From a virus, in the IMG/VR virus record IMGVR_UViG_3300047552_000915, positions 1-46,747 of that record: DNA of 46,747 nt; one strand, given 5' to 3'. Below, one piece after another: positions 12,396 to 18,769 of this stretch. Both the position numbers and the translations under genes were made by a program. Positions within the stretch are counted from its first letter, which is position 1. Each line of letters begins with the position of its first letter. The notes under the pieces were generated by a model. That model worked only from the letters and a program-made list of their open reading frames with translations. It ran no database searches and was not told where the DNA came from.

Positions 12396-13273
12396 CCCGT
12401 ACCGCCTGCCTCAACAGCATTTACGAACTGGCCAAGCGCGACGAGCGTGTGGTATTCATTGGCTCCGACCTTTCTCCCAATACGCTGCCGGACTTCCAGC
12501 GTGATTTCCCCAATCGCTTTTTCATGGAGGGGATCAACGAGCAAAACTGCGTCGGCATGGCGGCTGGCTTGGCGAAGGAAGGCTTCATCCCGTACGTCAA
12601 CACCATTGCAACCTTCATCACCCGGAGGGCTTATGAGCAAGTGGCTATGGATATTTGTCTGCATAATCTACCTGTGCGTCTTATTGGCAATGGCGGGGGA
12701 CTCCTTTACGCTCCTTTAGGGGCTACGCACTGCGCGATCGAGGATATAGCCATCATGCGCGCGCTGCCGAATATGGCGGTGGTGAATTGTGCAGATAGCG
12801 CGGAGATGCTGGAATTCATGCCTCAGACGCTGGACTATCCGGGGCCGATGTATATCCGCCTTGGGCGGGATAATGACCTTGCGCTGGAAAAAGAGTTTAT
12901 CGGAAGGGCAAAGATACTGCTGATAGGAACGGGCATCATGACCCCCTATTTGCAGAGGGCCAGAAAGCTGATCGACATTCCTGCAAATATTTATCACGCA
13001 AGGTGCATAAAACCCCTCACCCTCGATCTGAATGTCGCGCCTTACGATTTAATCGTCACAGCAGAGGAAGGCATTGCAAGCGGTGGGCTTGGGACTGCTG
13101 TGATGGAGCTTTTGGCAGACAACAGAATCTACACCCCCGTCCTACGCCTCGGCTTGCCCGATGCCTTTCCTCATCATTACGGTGAGCGCGAGGACTTACT
13201 GGATACTTACGGCCTTACCCCGGAGAAGATAGCGCAGCGGATCAAGGAGGCTTATGCCCGGATTTCTGACTGA
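12392..13273 (+). CDS. Transketolase, C-terminal (pyrimidine-binding) subunit
   Basis: The 293-residue protein matches the pyrimidine-binding and C-terminal domains: GSDLSPNT, FFMEGINEQNCVGMAAGLA (with the conserved glutamate that activates thiamine diphosphate), THCAIEDIAIMRALP and a later GTGIMTPY / VTAEEGIASGGLG domain. It overlaps the N-terminal subunit gene by four bases and so is probably made in equal amounts to it. Together they form one complete transketolase. The stop lies 20 bases inside the oxygenase gene that follows. Confidence 0.9.
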   Translation: MTRTACLNSIYELAKRDERVVFIGSDLSPNTLPDFQRDFPNRFFMEGINEQNCVGMAAGLAKEGFIPYVNTIATFITRRAYEQVAMDICLHNLPVRLIGNGGGLLYAPLGATHCAIEDIAIMRALPNMAVVNCADSAEMLEFMPQTLDYPGPMYIRLGRDNDLALEKEFIGRAKILLIGTGIMTPYLQRARKLIDIPANIYHARCIKPLTLDLNVAPYDLIVTAEEGIASGGLGTAVMELLADNRIYTPVLRLGLPDAFPHHYGEREDLLDTYGLTPEKIAQRIKEAYARISD

Positions 13274-14006
13274 ATCAGAGCAGAAGCTCTGTGATGAGTT
13301 TATTGAGAAGGGGATTGTGAAAATCGCGGTGGAGGGTGACGGACTCGGCGTTCTTTCTATGATTCGCCGCAGAGTCTGCGAGTATCTTGCGGTTGACAAT
13401 CTGAATACCTATCTAGCCAGCCCGCAGGCGTTGAATAAGGACAGAATCAGCATTATCAGCATGCTGAACAGCGACCCGTGGCTGCGCCCAGCCTACTACT
13501 CTCTCGCCAGAAATGCCCTGAACGCCATCGTCGGCAACGAGCTGGTGATGCAGCGCAACGTGAATCTGAGCATTCAGCTTCCGGGGGATGACAGCTCCCT
13601 GCTGCCCATTCATGGCGATACCTGGAGCGGTGACAGTCCCTATGAGGTTGTGCTGTGGGTTCCGCTGGTGGATTGCTACGACACCAAAAGCATGTACTTT
13701 TGCGACAAGCGAGTGAGCGAAACCACCAATATCTACGATTACTCGGACGCAGAGGCTCTCTATCAGGCGGTGAAAGACCACTGCACCTTTATGGATGTGA
13801 AATACGGCGAGGCGCTGATATTCAGCCAGAACATCATGCACGGCAATCGCGTAAACGAAACAAACGAAACACGCTGGTCGATGAACTGCCGGTTCAAGTC
13901 GGCGCTCTCGCCCTATGCTGATAAGAAGCTGGGGGAGTTTTTTGAGCCGATTACCCTGCGGCCAGCCACACGCTTAGGGATGCGGTATGAATACCCCAAG
14001 ATATAG
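13254..14006 (+). CDS. 2OG-Fe(II) oxygenase of the sporadic carbohydrate cluster type
   Basis: The 250-residue protein has a jelly-roll iron site: H120-x-D122 (IHGDTWSGD) and a distal histidine at 196 (IMHGNRV), followed by an arginine-containing segment (RWSMNCRF) expected to bind 2-oxoglutarate. Its length and the position beside an LIC12192-like gene, a methyltransferase and a two-gene transketolase match the oxygenase I recall from the sporadically distributed carbohydrate cluster of Leptospira and some cyanobacteria. It probably hydroxylates or otherwise oxidises a sugar intermediate. It overlaps its neighbours by 20 bases on each side. Confidence 0.8.
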   Translation: MPGFLTESEQKLCDEFIEKGIVKIAVEGDGLGVLSMIRRRVCEYLAVDNLNTYLASPQALNKDRISIISMLNSDPWLRPAYYSLARNALNAIVGNELVMQRNVNLSIQLPGDDSSLLPIHGDTWSGDSPYEVVLWVPLVDCYDTKSMYFCDKRVSETTNIYDYSDAEALYQAVKDHCTFMDVKYGEALIFSQNIMHGNRVNETNETRWSMNCRFKSALSPYADKKLGEFFEPITLRPATRLGMRYEYPKI

Positions 14007-14481
14007 AGGCTACATAGGCTCCCGCATGATGAATGGGCGCTCCGTGCCGCAGCATATCCAGCAGCAAGTGATTCGCGCCTATTGCGAGAAGAAGGGCTTT
14101 GAATTCCTGCTATCGGCCACCGAATACTGCATGGGCGGCACGCTGATACTGGATGCGGCGCTCGAAGAGGATACGGACGGTATCGTGATGTACTCCATGT
14201 ACCTGATGCCGGAGGAGAGGCAGAAGCGCATTGCCGCAGCGGCGCGCAAGCCCATCCACTTTGCGGCGGAGAACTGCATTTACACTCCAGAGATGGAAGA
14301 CACTTTTGACCTCATAAGGCTATGCGCATGGAATCAAAATCACTTGTTATTGCAATCGACTACGATGGAACCTACACAGCGGCCCCTTGCTTCTGGGATG
14401 ATTTCATCCGAAGTGCTGAGATTGCCGGACACCGAATCCTTTGCATCACTAAGCGCGGGCCAGATCATAAAGGTTTGGTAA
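13987..14481 (+). CDS. LIC12192-family sporadic carbohydrate cluster protein
   Basis: Residues 1-112 carry the features I associate with the LIC12192 family: YRGYIGSR at the start, VPQHIQQQVIRAYC, LLSATEYCMGG and DGIVMYSMYLMPEERQKRI. The biochemical role of the family is not known to me; members occur in sugar clusters with an oxygenase, methyltransferase and transketolase, as here. The last 53 residues overlap the following HAD-like gene by 160 bases in another frame and are low-complexity, so the natural end may have been lost by a mutation near 14325, or the tail is simply unstructured. Confidence 0.78.
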   Translation: MNTPRYRGYIGSRMMNGRSVPQHIQQQVIRAYCEKKGFEFLLSATEYCMGGTLILDAALEEDTDGIVMYSMYLMPEERQKRIAAAARKPIHFAAENCIYTPEMEDTFDLIRLCAWNQNHLLLQSTTMEPTQRPLASGMISSEVLRLPDTESFASLSAGQIIKVW

Positions 14482-14621
14482 GGGTTGCCGGATGCGAGAT
14501 GCACCACACCAACCTGGAGGCGAAACAGGAATACTGCCGGGAGAACGGCATCCATGTGGATATCTGGATCGATGATGACCCCATAAACATATTTGAGAGC
14601 GGCAAATGCTACAGGAAGTAA
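14322..14621 (+). CDS. Small HAD-like phosphatase
   Basis: The 99-residue protein begins with the HAD nucleophile motif: IDYDGT (D13 and D15) and later ITKRG and a C-terminal IWIDDDP acidic motif. This is the minimal order (motifs I, II-like, IV) of a cap-less HAD phosphohydrolase. Such a protein could supply the phosphatase step of heptose synthesis normally done by GmhB, but it is about half the length of GmhB and lacks its typical DRDGT form, so this is only a hypothesis. AAGG precedes the ATG. It overlaps the LIC12192-like frame by 160 bases. Confidence 0.7.
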   Translation: MRMESKSLVIAIDYDGTYTAAPCFWDDFIRSAEIAGHRILCITKRGPDHKGLVRVAGCEMHHTNLEAKQEYCRENGIHVDIWIDDDPINIFESGKCYRK

Positions 14622-15268
14622 ACCTCATCCAAGACCTGCACACTGCTACAAAGCGGGATTATCTGGCGCGCGTGACTGCGGCAAAGCCCCATTGCTGCGA
14701 GGTAGCACGGCAGTTTGACCGCGATTATTGGGATGGCGACCGCTGCTATGGCTATGGCGGCTATCGGTATGATGGCCGATGGAAGGCCGTGGCACGCCGG
14801 ATGATTGAGCGGTACGACCTGCGGCAGGGCGATCTGGCGCTGGATATCGGCTGCGGCAAGGGTTTCCTCATGCACGACCTTGAAAATGAGCTTCCCGGCC
14901 TGAAAGTCTCCGGGGTTGATGTGTCACGCTATGCGCATCACCACCGGCAGGCAGGAACGACCCACTTCCTCGGCAACTGTACGAATCTGGCGTATGATTC
15001 CGCCACTCAGGATTTTGTCTATTCGATCAACGTCTTCCACAACCTTGGTGCGCGCGAGCTGAAGAAGGCGGTGGAAGAGATGATGCGCGTGTCAAAGCCA
15101 AGAGCGCGGCGCTATCTCTGCGTGGAGGCGTATCGAACCGAGCAGGAAAAGTTTAATCTGGAGTGCTGGGCGCTGACGTGCAGGCAGTACCATCACGTCG
15201 ATGACTGGAAATGGCTCCTGCACCAATACGGGTATAGCGGCGATGTCGAATTCATCACATTTGCCTGA
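14606..15268 (+). CDS. SAM-dependent methyltransferase of the carbohydrate cluster
   Basis: The 220-residue protein starts with a conserved-looking pre-domain (LHTATKRDYLARV, then RDYWDGDR and YGGYRYDGRW) followed by the cofactor motif ALDIGCGKGFL, GVDVSRYA, YSINVFHNL and NLECWALTC. I associate this long N-terminal signature with methyltransferases lying next to LIC12192-type genes. It probably methylates the sugar product of the block. It overlaps the HAD-like gene by 16 bases and the terminase gene by 26 bases, tying the sugar genes translationally to the packaging gene. Confidence 0.83.
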   Translation: MLQEVNLIQDLHTATKRDYLARVTAAKPHCCEVARQFDRDYWDGDRCYGYGGYRYDGRWKAVARRMIERYDLRQGDLALDIGCGKGFLMHDLENELPGLKVSGVDVSRYAHHHRQAGTTHFLGNCTNLAYDSATQDFVYSINVFHNLGARELKKAVEEMMRVSKPRARRYLCVEAYRTEQEKFNLECWALTCRQYHHVDDWKWLLHQYGYSGDVEFITFA

Positions 15269-16967
15269 CTGGCTCCCGAAGACTCTGGAGGAGTCAATCG
15301 AGTATTACCGCGATCTGCATTGTCAGGCCGACGAGGACGTGCTGCGCGAGGGAAAGCGTATCCTTGCGAGAAACGATCTCTTCTACCTGATGGTTCACAT
15401 CCTTGGCCGCGAGGATCTGGTACATCCCTGGCTGTTTGAGCGGTGCCGCGAGGTGCAGGCAGAACCTAACGGATGTCTTGACCTGTGGGGTCGATACCAC
15501 TGCAAAAGCTCCATCATCACCTGCGGCCTGACAATTCAGGATATTCTCAATGACCCGGAGATCACGATCTGCATCTTTTCCCATACCGGCAGCATCGCCA
15601 AGGGATTCCTCCAGCAGATCAAGCGCGAGTTTGAGAACAACGCGGAACTGAAGGCTCTGTTTCCCGATATCCTCTATGAGAACCCGCAAAAGGAATCCCC
15701 GAAATGGTCGGAGGGGGATGGCCTGATTGTGCGGCGCAGCGGAAACCCGAAGGAGGCAACGCTGGAGGCCAGCGGATTGGTGGATGGCCAGCCCACGGGA
15801 AAGCACTTCAAGCTGCGCATTTACGATGACGTGGTGACGCTGGAGAGCGTGGCAACCCCGGCGCAGATTGAAAAGACCACGGCGGCGTGGGGGATGTCGG
15901 ATAACCTCGGGATGGAAGGCGGCATCGTGCGCACCATTGGAACCCGGTACTCTCTCCATGATTCCTATTCGGAAATGATGAAGCGCGGCGCGGTGAAAGT
16001 GCGCCTACATCCCGCCACCCATAACGGAAAGATGGATGGCAAGCCGGTGCTGTTCAGTGAGGAGTTCTGGAAGGAGCGCCTGACAAAGCAGACACGGGCG
16101 CAGATTGCCAGCCAGTTCCTGCAAAACCCGCTGGCGGATGAAAGCGCCAGCTTCCAGCCGCTATGGCTAACACCATGGGAGGTGCGGCCCCTAACCCTGA
16201 ATATCTCTATCACCTGTGACCCCAGCAAGGGGCTGAATGCCAGCAGCGACAATACCGCGATTATCGTGCTTGGTATCAGCAGTTCAGGAGTGAAATACCT
16301 TCTGGACGGATATTGCCACCGGATGTCGCTCTCGCAACGCTGGGAGGCTCTGAGGGATCTCTACCTGAAATGGTCTGCCACGCCGGGGGTGATGAACGTG
16401 AAGGTAGGCTATGAACGCTATGGCGCCCAATCGGATGATGAGTATTTTCAGGAACGCATGGAGCTGGAAAGTCGCACCGGGCCTCACAGACAAAAGGTAA
16501 TTTTCCCCATAGAGATTCTGAGCTGGACGCGGGAAGGAACCAAGGGAGAGCAGGGCAAGCGCACCCGTATTGAGCGGCTGGAGCCTGATTTCCGCAACAG
16601 CAGGATTCTCTTCCCTCTGGCTATTTTCCATGACGGGAAGCCATGCACCTGGAAAATGGATAATGACCCTGACAGCAAAACCTTCCAGACGGTGATTTAC
16701 AATGATGTGGAAGGCCTCACTAAAAGCCAGATGCGTAGCGTGGAGGAAGGCAAGCCCGATCTGGTGTGCAAGGCCATTCGCCGCATTGATCAGGACAACA
16801 AGGTGTACGACCTGACGGATAAACTGATTCAGGAATATCTCTTCTTCCCCTTTGGAGAATACAAGGACGCGCTGGACGCTATGAGCCGCTTCTATGACAT
16901 GGATGTGCGCCCGCCGGAAATACAGAACAGAACCGCAACAGAAGGCCAGACCTACCATGATAGCTGA
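15243..16967 (+). CDS. terL: Terminase large subunit
   Basis: The 574-residue protein is a packaging ATPase-nuclease. An unusual Walker A (WGRYHCKSS, G83 to S90, with K88 as the key lysine) is followed by a Walker B-like YDDVV segment, and the C-terminal RNase H-like nuclease begins with ITCDPSKG (first catalytic aspartate) with later acidic positions such as the FGEYKDALDAMS end. It cuts concatemers and translocates DNA into proheads through the portal. The start at 15243 gives a 26-base overlap with the methyltransferase gene but has a weak ribosome-binding site. The stop overlaps the sugar kinase gene. Sugar genes flank it on both sides. Confidence 0.88.
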   Translation: MSNSSHLPDWLPKTLEESIEYYRDLHCQADEDVLREGKRILARNDLFYLMVHILGREDLVHPWLFERCREVQAEPNGCLDLWGRYHCKSSIITCGLTIQDILNDPEITICIFSHTGSIAKGFLQQIKREFENNAELKALFPDILYENPQKESPKWSEGDGLIVRRSGNPKEATLEASGLVDGQPTGKHFKLRIYDDVVTLESVATPAQIEKTTAAWGMSDNLGMEGGIVRTIGTRYSLHDSYSEMMKRGAVKVRLHPATHNGKMDGKPVLFSEEFWKERLTKQTRAQIASQFLQNPLADESASFQPLWLTPWEVRPLTLNISITCDPSKGLNASSDNTAIIVLGISSSGVKYLLDGYCHRMSLSQRWEALRDLYLKWSATPGVMNVKVGYERYGAQSDDEYFQERMELESRTGPHRQKVIFPIEILSWTREGTKGEQGKRTRIERLEPDFRNSRILFPLAIFHDGKPCTWKMDNDPDSKTFQTVIYNDVEGLTKSQMRSVEEGKPDLVCKAIRRIDQDNKVYDLTDKLIQEYLFFPFGEYKDALDAMSRFYDMDVRPPEIQNRTATEGQTYHDS

Positions 16968-17919
16968 TATGATCCACAAATTCTCCGCGCTGCGTATCCT
17001 TGTTGTCGGGGACATCATGCTTGACCGCTATGTTCACGGCCATGTGGATAGGATATCGCCTGAAGCGCCTGTGCCGGTTCTCAAGGTGGAGCGGGAGGAA
17101 AGCCGCATAGGAGGAGCGGGGACAGTGCTGCGCAATATTGCGGCGCTGGGAGGCAATGTGACGCTTGTGACGGCTATAGGGACGGATAATGCAGGAGAGC
17201 AGGTTATTGCGCTGCTAAAGGATGAAACCGGGCTGGTGCGCTATCATCTACATCAGGAGGAGACAAGGACAACCCCCGTCAAGACGCGCCTGTTGGCAGG
17301 GCATCACCAGATCGCGCGCATGGACAGCGAAACAACCGAAGATATTCAGGAAAGCACGCTAAGGGGAATGCTGGAGATGATCCGCAAAGAGATGCTTTTC
17401 AGCGACGCAGTAGTGCTGTCCGATTATGGCAAAGGCACGGTGACGGGTGCGCTGGCGGAGGGAGTGATTGCCATAGCAGGAACCAAGCCTGTGATTGTGG
17501 ATTCAAAAACCCACATCCTCGGTTCTTTGCGCGGCGCTTCCATCTTCACCCCGAATCTTCACGAACTGGCAAAATGCACAGGATTGTCGGTAACAACGCG
17601 GGAAAACATCATAAACCGCTGCCGGGAACTGATTGGGCAATATGGGATAAAGAACATTCTGGCCACCCGTGGCGCGGAGGGGATGCTGCTGCAAACAGAG
17701 GATGGCCGGACGTATGATTATTCCGCTACGGCCACCGGAGTCGTGGACGTAACCGGAGCAGGGGACACAGTAGTTGCCATGATGGCTCTGGCACTTGCTT
17801 CCGGCCTGCCTCTCCCCAAAGCGGCGGAGCTTGCCAACCGTGCCGCCGGGGTGGTTGTCGGAAAAGTTGGGAGTGCGACGCTCACGCTTGAGGAGCTGGG
17901 CTACCTAGCCTCAAACTGA
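16957..17919 (+). CDS. Stand-alone HldE N-domain-like heptose kinase (PfkB family)
   Basis: The 320-residue ribokinase-fold protein has LVVGDIMLDRYVHG, VDRISPEAPVPVL, GGAGTVLRNIAALGG, SDYGKG, TPNLHEL and the catalytic VDVTGAGDT with D270 as base. The segment ISPEAPVPVL is particularly typical of HldE (RfaE domain I), which phosphorylates heptose 7-phosphate to heptose 1,7-bisphosphate. The fused nucleotidyltransferase domain of E. coli HldE is absent: length stops at the kinase, and the matching domain is the separate gene at 8231. It starts 11 bases inside the terminase gene after an AGAAGG site. Confidence 0.9.
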   Translation: MIADMIHKFSALRILVVGDIMLDRYVHGHVDRISPEAPVPVLKVEREESRIGGAGTVLRNIAALGGNVTLVTAIGTDNAGEQVIALLKDETGLVRYHLHQEETRTTPVKTRLLAGHHQIARMDSETTEDIQESTLRGMLEMIRKEMLFSDAVVLSDYGKGTVTGALAEGVIAIAGTKPVIVDSKTHILGSLRGASIFTPNLHELAKCTGLSVTTRENIINRCRELIGQYGIKNILATRGAEGMLLQTEDGRTYDYSATATGVVDVTGAGDTVVAMMALALASGLPLPKAAELANRAAGVVVGKVGSATLTLEELGYLASN

Positions 17920-17951
17920 GGTGTTAAACTGACCTTAAAAGGAGTCGGTTT

Positions 17952-18095
17952 ATGTCCAATAGCAGCACATTAAGCTGGGTTCAGCAGGTAAAAACCGCAG
18001 ATCCGAATTGGGAGAAGGATCGCCTTCGTCCAGTGACTTACCAGTTCAGCAACGGGCGCACCTTTACGGATAAACCCAATCCCTATTCCAACTGA
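17952..18095 (+). CDS. 47-residue protein of unknown function
   Basis: A short frame follows a strong site (AAAAGGAGTCGG) 32 bases after the kinase gene. The product ends NGRTFTDKPNPYSN, polar and aromatic-rich, resembling small virion accessory proteins rather than an enzyme. Its excellent ribosome-binding site argues for real translation at the head of the structural block. No family recognised. Confidence 0.6.
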   Translation: MSNSSTLSWVQQVKTADPNWEKDRLRPVTYQFSNGRTFTDKPNPYSN

Positions 18096-18107
18096 TGAGA
18101 GAGCGGC

Positions 18108-18419
18108 ATGATCGAACTTAAAAACTTCCAGCCTTTTGAATATGCCACAATCCCCGCAACCACGACCAGCGCCAACGTGGCTTTCACTACCAATGTCGGG
18201 AAGGATTTGCGGATTCACAACACTGGCACAGCTCTGGTTTATGTAACGTGGGGCAATGGTGCAGCACAGACCGCTACCTCCACCACAGGAATGTCACTAA
18301 GCGCAGGGCAAAGGGAGATTGTCTATACCGGAGGCATCAACAACGTGGCGGCAATCGCAGCAGCAGGAAGCTCTGCCGTGACAGTAGCGCGCGGCGATGG
18401 TTCGTTTGGGGGTGGTTGA
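18108..18419 (+). CDS. Small beta-rich probable structural protein
   Basis: The 103-residue protein has alternating Thr/Ala/Val segments (LRIHNTGTALVYVTWG, TGMSLSAGQREIVYTGG) that suggest a small beta-sandwich of the kind seen in head decoration or fibre-attachment proteins. GAGAG precedes the start. It ends one base inside the next gene. Functional assignment rests only on fold-like composition and position before the portal gene. Confidence 0.6.
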   Translation: MIELKNFQPFEYATIPATTTSANVAFTTNVGKDLRIHNTGTALVYVTWGNGAAQTATSTTGMSLSAGQREIVYTGGINNVAAIAAAGSSAVTVARGDGSFGGG

Positions 18420-18769
18420 TGGCAATTATGACGCACATCGACGTGCATACCGAGAACGACCTGAAGGACATTACGCTCTGTAAGGAAATCTACGGTGTGC
18501 TTGAGCAGAATTACCCAGGCCATCCGTGGGTTGTCGGAGCCAATCACGAAAGTGGCGTCGTCGATATCCAACTTGCCTATATGGATGCCTTTGGGCGTGT
18601 ATCCCGGTATGGCTACGGTCTGAATATCCCTAATTTTGATGCTGCGACCATGGCAAAGAAAGTGCGCCGGGCGGGCGGGGAATTATTGGAACGCTCGCGC
18701 CTGCCGCGCCGTGGTGCATCTGACAGTTCGGAAGCGATTTATGCGGAGCAGGGACTGGATAGGGGATAA
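18419..18769 (+). CDS. Unknown protein before the portal gene
   Basis: The 116-residue protein begins MAIMTHIDVHTENDLKDI and contains NHESGVVDIQLAYMDAFGRVSRYGYGLNIP, a pattern suggestive of a mixed alpha/beta fold, with a basic C-terminus (RSRLPRRGASDSSEAI). It is coupled by one-base overlaps to both neighbours. It may be a head-completion or packaging accessory protein. No family recognised. Confidence 0.6.
   Translation: MAIMTHIDVHTENDLKDITLCKEIYGVLEQNYPGHPWVVGANHESGVVDIQLAYMDAFGRVSRYGYGLNIPNFDAATMAKKVRRAGGELLERSRLPRRGASDSSEAIYAEQGLDRG

Noticed and set aside
11592-13273. Split transketolase as a broken single gene
   Set aside because: The two parts overlap by four bases with proper starts, and each ends at the natural domain border, as in known two-gene transketolases.
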